Below the pieces are notes generated by a model. The model saw only the letters and a program-made list of their open reading frames with translations, was not told the origin of the DNA and did no database searches. Shown here in pieces: positions 46,401 to 58,351 of a stretch of DNA of 64,000 nt. Position 1 is the stretch's first letter; every line of letters starts with the position of its first letter. The translations under genes were made by a program, and so were the position numbers. The DNA is from Multifurca ochricompacta (taxonomy: Eukaryota > Basidiomycota > Agaricomycetes > Russulales > Russulaceae), in the NCBI GenBank assembly GCA_022496185.1, contig WTXG01000008.1, forward strand, positions 620,001 through 684,000. Reading direction: 5' to 3'.

Positions 46401-49289
46401 TCATCGCCTGAGGTCAGCTGTGCAGCGGCCAAGAGTGCTGGAGTACGTCGAGCCAGGATAAAACCAGAAGCTTACGGCTATATTGATATAAAAGCCTGTA
46501 TCATCACTCTTGCATCAGCCGCGCTGAGAGCCCCGGGGCAGAAAGAAGACATACAGATGAGTATTGCACCTTCCAGCCAATTAGATTTCCCATCGGCCAC
46601 AATGTAGCTCATGATGTGGACTGCGGCATTGTGAACAACAATGCGTGACGCATACATCATAACACGTACCAGAAATATATAAAACCTATAAGGTATGGGC
46701 ATGTACTCAATGAGTACGTTGGGCGTCCATAAGCGGCTAGCGGAAAACGTACAATAGACTCGAAGGGTCGAAGAGGAGCGGAAGAGGCTTATCGAGGATC
46801 CAACCCAGGATCACCATGAAGCTAGGTGAGGGGATTGTGTCAGAAACAAGTGGGCCATTTTGAGACATCGCTGACTGACGGTATTACGAAGAGAGCAGTT
46901 TGCTGAGGTTTTTCAGCATACTTCTCGTTCCAATGGTGTTAGACACTCACAATTGTGGATCCTACAGCAACACTGATGCTAAGGTCAGACGATCTTTCCT
47001 CGAGACATTGACCGCCGTCAGACATTCTCGAATCCCGTCAGAAACGAAGCTCCATTGGGCAAGCGTTTTAATCCCTACCTGCAATGCAATTCATCGCGGG
47101 AAGTAGGATGAGCGCAACCCACTCCTTGCTGATACTTCCAGACAGTTGATCCATAGACTCAACAAGCGACTCTGCATTGACAGCAACCAGCTGGAAGAGC
47201 ATCGACAGACTGGTCAAACAAGGACGGTAAGAGACACACGATTGTGACCGAGACGAGAACCGCCAGCGTCAGCGTCCAACTCAGGCGGGGTTTCTCCTCG
47301 CCAGGTTCATCCGGGTGTTAGCCCAATCCGCACCCCCCAAGTGCGGTTCGTCGTCAGAAACCTGTTCAACCACTGTGCTGTCGCCTAATTGCGCGTAAGA
47401 GGCTGCCGAGTGTAGGTTCTCCCCAGATGGAAGTGTGGTTACTGTGCAGCGCCCGTCGCGCACGAGCCTTACCGTTGAATCGAGCGCAGGAGCGGGGGTT
47501 GGAGTACCACGGTAATGGATAGAACCCAGAGAGGATGAGGGTCTGCTCACAATAGGAAGGGAGACGTCAGAAGCGGAGGGGAATGAGCGTTTGAAACGTG
47601 GACTCGGGAGACCAGCATAGGGAGGAGAGCGAGACCCCAGAGTCGAATCAGCTTTGCCCTTGCTACTTCTTCCTTTCCCCCTGAACCGACCAAGCCGCAA
47701 ATGGTGCCAGTGGGGTCGCTTGATAGCTATTCGACTACTCTTGATGTTCGAATCTTCGAAGAGATATGTATGGGACCACAATTGGAAGAGGAGGTAGGCG
47801 CAATAGACTGTACTTGCGTATTAGGGCGAGTCTCACCATATGGTGAAAAAGCCGTTACCTGCAACGAGGACCACAGAGACCTTCATGGTGGCGTTAGATA
47901 ATAGGTTCTATCACGTTTGAGAAACGGACCGCATACACCATGGCTCATCTTTAAAATAGCTGATTTCTGATCTGTTGATGTTGCATCCACTCGCCAGCTC
48001 AAAGAAAAATGATATGCTGCAGGCATGAGAACCGCCCCAACACTGATAGTCAGGAGTGAGGAATGAATCTGCGTTGCAGCTAGGGAAGCCAACACAGTTA
48101 GGCGATTCCCCAGTGACGGAGAGATTTCTCACTAGCATCAAAACCTTGCTCGGTAAATCGAAGTCCGCCCGCAAAAAGCACATGCCCAGAACCAGGACTG
48201 TATACATCAGAGCGAGAACTTTGACAAAGGGCTACTACCCACGCAATTTGCTAAGCATAGAACCTATCACTGCAGAAAGCAAGGTGAGATGCGGTACGGT
48301 CTAAGATCTTGTGCTTACGCGATGACTGTACTACTCTGAGCTCGCATTTTCGAAGGGCCGTGGCCTAAAAAGTTGTGTCAGTAATTATAAGCGGACACTT
48401 AATGACGCTGCAGCGTACAGCTATCACCAATTCCACGCTTCCCATGACATTGATTAGGGACAGTACTTGCGGCATAGTAGGATACTCACATGTTACCCTG
48501 AGACGATAGGTCAGCCATACCTACGACTTTCGAACGGAAGAACGGACCAAGCTAGCATTTAGAAGGCCTGCCTTTGAGCCTCCCAAGCGTATAGCTAGCT
48601 CCCGAGTTGCGAGGTCGTGCAACTATTCAAAGATACCTTTTTATCGGCAATTAGCCTCACAAGAGGGACGGCGCGCACCTTGACGAGCGGTATCATGGAC
48701 AGAATGCAGACTATGCTCTGTATATGTCAATAGATCCTGAGCGTTGACGAACATACGCACAAGTGAAGACCATCGTGTGGGATTTCTCAGAAACGGAATC
48801 AACAATCCACTAAAAATAAAATAAGTAAAGAACCGACTCCAAGACGTGCAGTTGCTCACGGAAGCAGGTAGGAAGAGGAGGAGTATGTTAAACCCTGGCG
48901 ACTGTTAGATATCGGTACCTGGTCCGAAATGTGATCAGCTCACAAGAACCGATAAGCACCACCCGCCATCCTTCCCAGGGCTTCATAGATGTTTTCGGCA
49001 AGTCATGCACTTCCTCTGTAACCAATGCCATCTTCTCTCGATCACCGAAATCAACGACAGGTTTGTGCCACGGCCAGAGAAATGGTGTGTTACTGCTCAT
49101 TTCCTGTTGGTGTCCGGGACTAACAAATATCGTAGGAACACCAGTGGAAGACTCGACATGTATCTCCGAGAGAGATGGTAGGGGTAAGGAGTCTAGACGA
49201 GAAACGCCAGCGCCTGGTCGCCTTGGTGGGGTTGAATGAATGGACTGATATGAGATAGTGTTGTCGGCAGATGGGGCATTGCGGGACAT
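46401..49289 (-). CDS. VCX1: VCX1-type vacuolar Ca2+/H+ exchanger (CAX family)
   Basis: CAX antiporters load Ca2+ into the vacuole using the proton gradient. The start at 49289 (MSRNAPSADNTISYQSIHST) is preferred; an in-frame ATG at 49364 would add 25 residues. The Ser/Pro-rich N-terminus ends at KPWEGWRVVLIGS, and the first membrane segment starts FNILLLFLPA. The first exchanger repeat is ELAIRLGGSKAGLLNASLGN followed by MVELVIAVAALRK, with GN..E ions-site residues. After LLFQLWSHTYLFED comes an unusually long hydrophilic loop (about 47280-47700). The second repeat has ALILLPAMNCIAECLTAVNV and, after a one-base slip at 46983-46984, LTLSISVAVGSTI. The end is ILICFYINIAVSFWFYPG, with stop 46401-46403. 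Many small introns. Confidence 0.88.
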
Positions 49290-49725
49290 GTCCTGACAGT
49301 ACACTTGCAGAGGCGGGAAGTGAACAGCGTCACGGTAGTCAAGAGGAAGATTGCAAAGAGGCATGTGCAGCGAACGGGAATGTCACACATTCCTTTTCTT
49401 GCGCGCATACAAGTCAAGCGTCAAGCTAACTCGCTTGAGAACCGCTAGAAGGTGACGGGTGACCCACTCGCTAGTGTTAGAGTCATCCCGAGTTGGACTC
49501 AAAAATATATAGATAGTTGACCAGTTCTTTTGTTATTGTCATTGTCATTCATTTATCATGGTTGTTATATTGTCGGTGTCATTGTCATTGTCGTTGTCGT
49601 CTCGTCTCGTCCCCGTCCGTTAGTGCTCTCGCGTCACATTACATAATACACCAATATTACCGCCCTCGTCCCCGTCCCAGTCCCAGTCCCATTCTCGTCC
49701 TCGTCCCACACTTCCGTCGTGAACA
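49290..49725. promoter_or_regulatory. Divergent promoter region, VCX1 / tail-anchored protein
   Basis: About 435 bp with tandem GTCATT/GTCGTT tracts (49530-49600) and CGTCCCAGTCCC-type repeats (49660-49710) running up to the start codon at 49726. No TATA-like box is obvious. Confidence 0.5.
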
Positions 49726-51491
49726 ATGAGCAGGTCATTCGAACACCATCAAAGCTCTACATACTCCTGGCATCAAGTTGAGTCTCCCAGAATGATAAAT
49801 TCCATCTTTACTTACCCACCCTTGACAAATACTCTAGTCCCACGACCAGGTACGGTACTTCAATGCTTACCTGTCCCTTATTTGACAACAAGTCACTCGC
49901 CCATCAGGCTACCATTCTTCTCCTCGTTCCTTACAATACTAAAGAGGATGAGCTCCAAGTCAGAACCTTTTCCTTAAAGGGGGGTTAGTTTTAACACATG
50001 TCTTCAGGTGATCATAGAACAGAATATCCTTGTGGCTGGAGTCCGGGATCACCCCCCACTCATCAAGGTGCATTCGCTAGAAAGCGGTCTCTTATTTAGC
50101 AATTCATCCCCATCTCTTCGAAGGGACGTCTTTATGGCAGCATCGACAAGGCCGGCTCCGTGTGGCAACTCGAACCAATGAGCACCGGTCTCTCACTCCG
50201 TGACCGTACGACGTCTACAACTTCCGCAACCTCAAGCCGATCCTCGTACGCGTTGGTCTCCGAACCAGAAATTTCCAGTAGCTTTGCTGCCTCCCTTGCA
50301 AGTGGGCCTACCTCCGACGCCGAAGATGTCCCCGTTTCATCACCTGGCCTCTCGTCGCCCGTTTCTTCTGCAGACGAGCGCACCGGATTCTCCACGATAA
50401 CTCGCTCTCGTCGCCGAAAACAGCACAAATCACGCACAGGTTCGCCCCTGCATTTTGCACAGAGCATAGCCTCACCTTTATCATCCGTCGAGTCATTGCA
50501 TGTATTGGGTCCAGGACGATTGTTAACCCTACACCTAGAGAAGTCTGATTCGATCATCTGGCCTTCCCTCATTGTTGGGCCCGTATCTGAGACACTCTCA
50601 CCATGTCCTCCCAGTCCCGTGGGGCTGTCGCCGGAGGCAGAATCCACCTATAATATGGATCCTACCAGTCTTACACTGACTGCATTGGAATTGTTTGATA
50701 TTAGGAAAGACTACGACACAGCGTTTGAATATTTCTCGCGAGTACAATCCTCCCCCGCCGACTTCGTAGAATCTCTGACATTTTTTGCAGAAGAGCATGG
50801 CTCCAGGCACACCTTCCATCCGCAACGATGCGGCTTGTCAACCATTATATTCCCCTGCACTCTCTGCCTGATCCCCCACCAGTGCTATCTGAGGAAGCCG
50901 CAGAGAAAGGGCGAATGGCGTACTACATACGATCTTTGGGCGGCCTTCCTAGTCTTGCCCAGCTTTATTTAGAAGCGGGCCTCCTTCACTTGGAAGGCGC
51001 TGCCTCCATGCTTCTCGCAAGCTCATACTCACCGTTGTCTTCCATTCGCCTCCCGACTCAGTCCCAGTACCTCCCGATTCTTCCGAAGGCGGAAGTACTG
51101 CTGCATGGAAGCGCGATCGAGAGGCCGCTCGTCGCTATTTTGAGCGCGCTCACACACTTTATCCGAACCTCGAGTTCCCGCTCTCCCTGTAGAAGATGAT
51201 GAATCACCTGGTGATGATGATGAGGCGACAGAATTAGGGTTACGAATGCCCTCCGTTGACTTGAGTGCATCCGCATCGGAGAATAATCCACTCCGTCGAC
51301 GACATACGCAGAGGGAGGGGCAGCCCAACAAGGAGGTAGTTGAAATTCCACAAAGAGCACGCAAAGCAGATGACTTGGATGGTGCATGGTACCTGTATGT
51401 CCCAGGTCTCGTCGGTGCTGGGACAGCCTTGCTTGTTGTCGGCGTTATTGGAGCGCTCAGTTTTTCATCTTGGAGAAAGAATCAGAGTTGA
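49726..51491 (+). CDS. Unrecognised protein with C-terminal membrane anchor
   Basis: I do not recognise the family. The start at 49726 gives MSRSFEHHQSSTYSWHQVES. A following exon has NILVAGVRDHPPL and SSKGRLYGSIDKAGSVWQLE. A long Ser/Thr-rich low-complexity region covers about 50190-50640. Then come helical TPR-like stretches (LTLTALELFDIRKDYDTAFE; RMAYYIRSLGGLPSLAQLYL; WKRDREAARRYFERAHTLYP). The end is basic, then one hydrophobic segment (VPGLVGAGTALLVVGVIGAL) and a short tail SFSSWRKNQS, i.e. a tail-anchored layout for the ER or outer mitochondrial membrane. One base is missing at each of the C3 runs 51052-51054 and 51185-51187; repairing them gives a continuous protein. A join near 50740-50800 is unresolved. 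Function unknown. Confidence 0.55.
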
Positions 51492-51866
51492 TACCCGACT
51501 TCTCTGGTCACACAAGACTTGCTGGCCATGCGGTCATAATGGTCTCATGTACATCTTTTTAGTTATTATTAGCTTTTGTCTAGATTTTACATTGTTTCGC
51601 GTCAGTCGTGGGAGGATGCAACTTGAAAGTTGGGTGATATCGATCTTGGCAATTGTGGCGTCATGAATGATGTCCGTGGGCCATTTGAGCCCGAGCCTGA
51701 GTGGTACTAGACTTATGTTATCCTACCTCCTATGTACTTTTCCTTTGAATCTCGCGTCCACCAGTCTACAACACGGCGTTGAAACCTGAGCCTGAACGGG
51801 TACGCAACATTTGCGTGAGGGTATCAGCAACGGCGCGTTCGGCCCACAAATTTCACCGTAACTGTG
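51492..51866. other. Spacer, tail-anchored protein / THI80
   Basis: About 375 bp of 3' UTR plus THI80 promoter. No ORF with family features. I did not recognise a thiamine-pyrophosphate riboswitch (no CUGAGA-type core close to the start or in a leader intron). Confidence 0.45.
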
Positions 51867-52920
51867 ATGTCCTCGTCACTTGATTGGTCTGTTCCATTTC
51901 TCCAACCTGCACCTCCTGAAAAAGTCCGGGATCCAAAATTGCCCTCATCATCCTCAACCAGTCATTTTCCAAACCCCTTCTATATCGTCTTTGGCATGCT
52001 TCGGACTGGCATTGTTGTGCTGACGGTGGCGCGAACCATCTCTATGACCTGCTGAGCGGTGCGGATAGACCGACGAGCTGGACCGCCTATCTTCTTAGGT
52101 TTCTGCAACTGCGAAGAACAGAGGTCAACAGCTACCTCCCGGACCTTCTGAAGGGAGACCTGGACTCTTTAAGGGAAGATGTACGACAGTATTATAAGAC
52201 GCAAGTCAGCGCCATTGTTTGCCACTCGAACGTGATTGTATAACTTACTTTCTCCGTCAAGGGCGTGTCTGTCGTCCAGGACGATGACCTTAATTCCACA
52301 GACCTCATGAAATGCATTCGTTCTCTGCAGGAGAAAGAGGAAGTCGACGGGGATGACGTGGGTGTTTGCCGTGGGGATATCCAACTGGACTGAGTTTTTC
52401 TCTCTACCCTCCAGACACCTTACGACATTGTCCTGCTCGGCGGCTTATCTGGACGGCTTGATCAGACCGTCCATACATTGTCATATCTCCACAAGCTCCG
52501 CAAGAGCGGGCGTCGCATCTTCGCTGTCACGGACGATAATGTTGGCTGGGTCCTTGATGAGGCAGGTTTTTTTTTCTTGATCATCCTGTCTCGTTCGGGA
52601 TTTCATGTTGGATCCGTGGACTCAGGGAAAACACCGTATCTCTATTGATCACTCAATCCTGGGGCCAACTTGCGGACTGCTCCCTGTTGGTGTGGATTCT
52701 ACCGTGCTAACCACCACGGGACTTAGGTGGAATATGAGTACGTGAATGACTTCAATTTTGAGATGAGAAGTTCCGACGTGTTTCACAAGCGAACGAAACC
52801 TCAGGATTTGGTGGTTTGATATCAACATCCAATCACCTTGTCCCAGAGGAAGATACGGTTTCCGTCGAGACTTCAAGACCTATATGGTGGGTGGCCGAGC
52901 TGAGAAAGGAGAACCTATAA
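51867..52920 (+). CDS. THI80: THI80, thiamine pyrophosphokinase
   Basis: Makes thiamine diphosphate from thiamine and ATP in the cytosol. The start at 51867 gives MSSSLDWSVPFLQPAPPEKV. After one missing base in the A4 run 51935-51938 the frame continues IALIILNQSFSKPLLYRLWH, then CCADGGANHLYDLL, the conserved TPK catalytic-domain opening. Further on: YLPDLLKGDLDSLREDVRQY, GVSVVQDDDLNSTDLMKCIR, PYDIVLLGGLSGRLDQTVHT, SYLHKLRKSGRRIFAVTDDN and GPTCGLLPVGVDSTVLTTTG, all in family order, including the thiamine-binding C-terminal sandwich. The stop is at 52918-52920. About five short introns. Confidence 0.88.
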
Positions 52921-53177
52921 TAGAACGGGTTTGTTCGAGAAATTCAGACTTAAGACATCCGTAGACTTCTCCCAGGGGTTCGCACCCTTCGAACTGATGT
53001 GCGACATGGACTGCCGTGCATGTATTTGGTTGTAACCCAGTCCAGTTCCTGCCCCTTTGGTTCTTCTTTCACTCACGTATGTAGCCACGTCACAATCACA
53101 GCCATATTCAGAATCTGCCTGTATCACAATCCTATACGCTTTACAGTTGTCTCAACGCACCTTCGATTCAGAACGCG

Positions 53178-53211
<34 letters not shown>

Positions 53212-53979
53212 AGAGAATTGGGACTCTACCGCCTTTCATCCTTAGCGAGGCTACTCATACCCCGTCAACTGAACATGATATCTATAAAGGTGCTCGGGTT
53301 GTCACTGGGGCGTGGGTGCGGAGATGGTGAGTGATCCAGACTAGGCTGTGTTTAGGGGTGGTGAAGAGGCTGCCGTGATTCGCCCACTGTCCGGGGGTTG
53401 ACAATACCCGGTAGGTGCGTTTCACCAAACGACGGCATCCTCGTTGAAACCTGCATATGCCTAGAGATGGCTAATAGCCATCGCAGGATTGTCGTAGCGC
53501 CAATCACAACGGGAGACGGCGCTGGCTGCACACCTTATTCTCTGTATGGGCATCGCTACGTTCACAGTGCTTAGTATTTCCCGTTCCATGTTTACCACAT
53601 GGACAAGGCGTCATTGAGAGGATAGTTACCCCTTGTGTTTAGACCGGCAAGGATGCTACGACGGGAAAGTATTCTCAAACCAACGGAAAAAAAGAGCGAT
53701 GGCACTACCACAAGCTCAGCGCTCCGTCAAGCTACCATGCAGATGCAAATATCGCAGCCTAACCTCACAGGTGTCCCATTACGTGGACAGGGTAGGCCAG
53801 ACGTAGAGATGGTCCGGGGAAGGCCGACATCAGACAAGGGATCTAGCAGGCAATAGTGCAACGCCTGGTGAACATCTCACTGGAGATGAACTTCAGTTCA
53901 GCTCCAAGGCACTAACGGTAATGTATGTCAGAAATACTTGCCCGCGCAACCCGGATGACAATCAGAATGCCATCATCAA
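52921..53979. other. Gene-free convergent spacer with CTG repeat
   Basis: About 1.06 kb between the THI80 and CCDC174-like stops. It contains a short trinucleotide repeat (listed separately) and an ORF at 53635-53856 with no recognisable motif. No tRNA, transposon end or splice-consistent gene was found. Confidence 0.45.
53178..53210. repeat. (TGC/CTG)11 trinucleotide repeat
   Basis: Eleven uninterrupted units. It would encode poly-Leu, poly-Cys or poly-Ala depending on frame, but no supported gene covers it. Confidence 0.95.
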
Positions 53980-55356
53980 TCATTTGCTTATGGCAAGGTC
54001 GAGCTCGAGAGCGGCCAAAAAATTATCGGCCGCCGATGAAGTGACGCCTGCAATCGGGGCTGCCTTTTCGATAGATACCACAGCAGTGGATTCGCCTGAG
54101 GGAGCAGGAGACTGCGTTGCAGCTGCGGAGGGATTATCTCCATTCTGTAACTTCCTCCGTTTGGCTTCCACCGCTTTCCGCCGTTCTTCTAAGTCTCTCT
54201 TGCGCTTTTCGATCGCCCGATTTCGAAGTGCGTGTGTACCCCCTTGCATGCCTTCTTCCTCACCTGCCTTGAGGTCGACGGCGCCAAGCTCCTGACGAGT
54301 CTTCTCCGTCTCCTGACGCGCTCGGCGCAGCTCTTCCATTTGACTTTTTCGTTTTTCCTCATCAGCAGAGAACTGATAGAATCCAGCACCCTTGGCACGG
54401 ACTTCTTGGCTGGCGTCGTAGTGCAGGTTCAACGGGTTGTTCTCTTCGGCCGCGGCTGCAGTTATCGCAGCGACACGGTCTGACGAGGGCTCGTATACGG
54501 GGAAGAAGTTAACAGGATTCTCTAGCATAGATAACAGTCAGAGACCATTGTAGAAGGCAACCTAACCATAAGACCACGAATAACAACACCGCTGATTATT
54601 TAAAATCACTGTGAGCAATGGGGGTACAAGCTATAGCGAATCACGCACTCATCGTCATCACCTATTCTTTCCTGACGGGGAAGTAGGTGTCGGGGAACCT
54701 CAGAGCGCCTTGCACTGCGCATACGCCCAAACTCGTCCTGGTACTCAATGACTGGATCATCCTAAACGGCATCAGGTAGGCGAGCAATCGGAAGTGCGAA
54801 CACACATACATCATCATCTGGAACAGGCACGGTCAGTGATTCATCGACATCATCACTCCCAGACTCGTAGGGATCGTCGGGCTTTGAGTCGAACTAAATT
54901 GCCAGTTGTAGTCGTGCCCACAATAGAAGGTTGGAGATGGCTCACGTCGACCAGTAATGCATCATACTGCATGTCACTCAAGCCGCCTGACTGTCCTTTC
55001 TTTAGCTTTTCGTAGATTTTTGCCTTCCGCTCGAGGGCCGCACGAGTGGATTCCACCGTCCGGCGGTCCAAGACTTCCAGCTCGATGTCACGAGCAGCAC
55101 GATTCTTAACACCTTTGTTTGGAAGTTCCCATTTGCTTAGTTTCTGTTCACCCAGAGATCGTCACGAGGACGTGAAGTGATCGAGAATGAGGTTACGCAC
55201 TTTCTCATTCTTCTTTGTTCTGCCAATGATAGCACTCGTGCCGCCAGTTGCTTTGTCCTTCGAAAGACTTTCCTTCTGTTTCACAACTTGAGACCTTAAT
55301 TCAAGAAAAGATCCGGAGCTAATGCCAGCGGCTTGTGCCTTGCTAATGGGGGCCAT
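53980..55356 (-). CDS. CCDC174-like nuclear coiled-coil protein
   Basis: Resembles CCDC174, a nuclear coiled-coil protein linked to the exon-junction complex in animals; its role in fungi is not established. The start at 55356 gives MAPISKAQAAGISSGSFLEL, then RSQVVKQKESL. Family blocks are KLSKWELPNKGVKNRAARDI, RTVESTRAALERKAKIYEKL and KKGQSGG. An acidic exon follows (DDPYESGSDDVDESL), then DDPVIEYQDEFGRMRSARR. The C-terminal half has GAGFYQFSADEEKRKSQME, a long Arg/Glu-rich coiled coil (RARQETEKTRQEL, RAIEKRKRDLEERRKAVEAK) and a disordered end. The stop is at 53980. About six exons, mostly clean joins. It is divergent from SDS22. Confidence 0.78.
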
Positions 55357-55703
55357 GGGTGATGGCAAATAACAGCGTGCGTGAACGAACGGCATTCCAA
55401 TGGTTCATTCATCACACACGGGAACAGTAATCCGGCCCGATAGGTTACTCGGTCCGCCGCCCTCCGCGCTCATCTATAGTGTGTGAGCATTCCGAGTCAT
55501 CATTCCGAATCATTAATCCTAGCTATCTATCTCTTTATTTGCTTGCAAACTCACTAAAAAACCTGAGAAGTACACTCATTCAAATAAGGGCAACCGTAAG
55601 TACTTCGCTGTCAAGTTGGGACTGGAGACTAGTTCAAGTAACTTACGAGTGATCTCTCTCGAAGTTGTCGAGAAGGACAATTTCCGCGGATATATAGAAC
55701 ATA
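55357..55703. promoter_or_regulatory. Divergent promoter, CCDC174-like / SDS22
   Basis: A 347 bp head-to-head spacer. No recognised element or repeat. Confidence 0.4.
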
Positions 55704-57275
55704 ATGCCTGAGAACAGTATCACCGGAACTACAAAAACGAATAGCGCGAAAGAAGTAGAGGCAGCTAATGCCCCACAGAGGTAGTTGTCTGGCCTGCATT
55801 AGCACTTCCGGCAGCTTAACCTACAAATCAGAACGGCACGCCTAGCACTTCCCGAGAGCTTGCACCCGAATTCAGGGGATTCAGATGGTGATGAAGAGGA
55901 GCAAGCCGAAAATTCCGGGGAGGAGAATGAAGATCCTCTGGCTGATCTTCCCGACGAGACTGAGGTGCACCTTATTTCTGGCATCAAACGCGGCGAAATT
56001 TCTTATCGTTGCACAACAAGGAGCTTGACCTCGTCCACTCCCGTCTTTCTTCGCTCGACAAACTCAGACTCCCTCGGTTCGCGGCGCATCTGCAAAGGTT
56101 ATGTATTCGACAGAATTTCATCTCAACCTTGGACCCAGAAACATTTTCCCTCTTAACAAAGCTCGTGGAGCTCGACTTGTACGACAACAAGATCAGACAT
56201 GTTGGCGATGCGCTAAATGGCCTTTCGGTACTAATGTAAGCGACTGTTCCCGAAGTGTTTGGTTTAGATCTTCTTAGAAACCTACTTTGATACTAGTGTG
56301 CTTGACCTTTCTTTCAACCTACTCAAATCTATCCCGGACACACTGCACCATCTGACTTCTCTCAGAACGGCATACTTTGTACAAAATCGTATTTCTAAAA
56401 TTACGGGCCTTCAAGGAGTAGGAGCAACACTACGCAGTCTTGAGTTGGGCGGCAACAAGCTCAGGGTGAGCACTGCTACTTTTTCTCAACAACATTGAAT
56501 AGTGCTCGAACATCTCAAACGAAGAAAATCGAGAACCTTGATGCTCTAGTCAATCTAGAGGAGCTTTGGCTGGGAAAAAATAAGATTGCGAACTTGAGGT
56601 GGGGCCTTTTACCGGTCACGGTGGCCTTTATCGATAAGGTTGCGTTTAGAATCTTCGTGGTCTGAAAAGACTTAAGATCCTTGCCCTGCAATCTAACCGC
56701 ATCCAAAAAATTGAAAACCTTGAAGCACTTGAAAACCTGGAGGAACTGTACCTCAGCCATAATGGTGTGGAGCGTTTGGAGAATCTTGAATCTAATGTTC
56801 GTGGCCTCTCACATCCTCCCTTCGCATAGGAGGCTGATGTATGGCTGTATGTATGGATCAGACAAAACTCACCACTCTCGATGTTGGCAGCAATTTCATT
56901 CCTGAAATAGAGAATCTCTCCCACCTCAGACACTTGACGGAACTATGGGTGAGTGAGAAAATGCAAGCGCTTGCCGCTTGATGATGATAGCTCAACAACA
57001 AACAGATTAATCACAACAAGATTAAAACGCTCCAAGCCTTGGAAATTCAGCTCGCTTCGCTTCCCCTCCAGACGATATACCTCGAGGGTAACCCGTGCCA
57101 AGAAGCGGAGGGTGCAAACTACCGGCGAAAGATCATGCTCGTCCTCCCCACATTAACCCAGATTGATGCCACGTGAGATAACCCCCCCCTCATCTCCGCG
57201 TACCAAGCTGACGAACCCACTCCACTCCAACCAACCAACAAACAACCCCCTTGCAGGTTTACGAAGCAGGCGTAA
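55704..57275 (+). CDS. SDS22: SDS22, protein phosphatase 1 regulatory subunit
   Basis: Leucine-rich-repeat protein that binds PP1 (Glc7) and controls its maturation and mitotic function in the nucleus. The start at 55704 gives MPENSITGTTKTNSAKEVEA, which splices (intron about 55784-55834) to TARLALPESLHPNSGDSDG and an acidic stretch to ADLPDETE. The next exon opens with ELDLVHSRLSSLDKLRLPRF. About eleven SDS22-type LRRs of 22 residues follow (VELDLYDNKIRHVGDALNGL, VLDLSFNLLKSIPDTLHHLT, KIENLDALVNLEELWLGKNK, ALQSNRIQKIENLEALENLE, TIYLEGNPCQE). The LRR cap is NYRRKIMLVLPTLTQIDATF, ending TKQA at 57273-57275. All joins are in frame. Divergent from the CCDC174-like gene. Confidence 0.93.
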
Positions 57276-57866
57276 GCGAGCCTCATGTTCTGTCGCTATT
57301 CATATATACTAGGACTTGTATGGCACGCTTCTTTTTGTGATCACTTCTCCGTCATGCAGGCTGTGAATCAAGACATTTGCCCTCGGGGGACTCAGATGAC
57401 ATGATCGAGTGGGTGGGTGTATGGCAAGTCCAGTCAATCAGCTCAGGCGCTCAGCCGTTCAAAACGACTGAGACATTGGGCAACCAAACCCGGACCGGCA
57501 ACCCATTCTCACCGGCACCAGTCAGCGTCTAGTCATAATAAATAGTTTACACTTTACTTTTTTTATTTTTTTGTGTTTTGTTTTTTTCGGAGCTGATGTA
57601 CACGTCGTCGTACGTACGGGTGCGCGCAAAGTACGCCGAATCCTATTTCAGTTTACTTTACTTCACCTGCGCTGCTTTTTTGTATGTGTACGCGCCGACT
57701 GACCTGAAAAAGGCTAAAGTCAACCCAATTCCTCGTTTTTGGTGATGGTGCTAACACTAGCTAATTAAAGGCGGTGTCAGATTATTTGTTGTTTGTCATG
57801 GACAGACAGAACAGGACTATCCAGTAATGAGGCTTCGTGTGGACTTCGTCATCGCCATCGATTCGA

Positions 57867-57885
57867 TTAGGTTAGGTTAGGTTAG
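57867..57885. repeat. (TTAGG)n short tandem repeat
   Basis: Four TTAG(G) units, followed at once by AGAAGAAGAAGAAG. The unit resembles an insect telomere repeat, but four units are too few to call telomeric. Confidence 0.9.
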
Positions 57886-58214
57886 AAGAAGAAGAAGCAA
57901 GAGACAGCGCTTAGATAATCATCATCCCTCATTCCCCCCTGCTGTTTGTCTGTCAGTGGTCGTGTGTCAGAAGTACAGTTTCAAGAGGAGGAGGGAGAGT
58001 TCAAGTTCAGTTCAGGAGTTTGTGTGACAACATACCCGATACCCGAATGGTCGGTTCGGCTTTTTTTAAATTTTTTTGTTTAGTGGGCGCTCTGCTTTTT
58101 ACAAATCCAGCCCCACCCCTCAGGCCCCAACAGGTGAGGCGCGGCATCACCGGAGTGGTGGGGGAGGGAAGGGGGGGGGATATTGGGTTTTTTTTATTTA
58201 TTTTTATTTTGTTA

Positions 58215-58250
58215 GCACACGCACACGCACACGCACACGTACACGCACAC
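58215..58250. repeat. (CACACG)n microsatellite
   Basis: Five to six CACACG units with one variant, preceded by a TTTTATTTTG-rich block. Confidence 0.9.
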
Positions 58251-58321
58251 ATCACCCATCACATACATATGTTTCATATCATTATATATATTGTATTATA
58301 TTTAGTGAGCCATGTGGAGAT

Positions 58322-58351
58322 GACCCGACCCGACCTGACCTGACCTGACCT
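58322..58351. repeat. (CCTGA)n / (CCCGA)n pentanucleotide repeat
   Basis: Two GACCC followed by four GACCT units. Confidence 0.9.

Noticed and set aside
53635..53856. A 73-residue ORF in the THI80 / CCDC174 spacer
   Set aside because: No family motif, no supporting splice partners, basic low-complexity composition.
58020..58348. Overlapping ORFs covering the CACACG repeat
   Set aside because: They are made by simple repeats (His/Arg/Thr runs) and lack conserved features.
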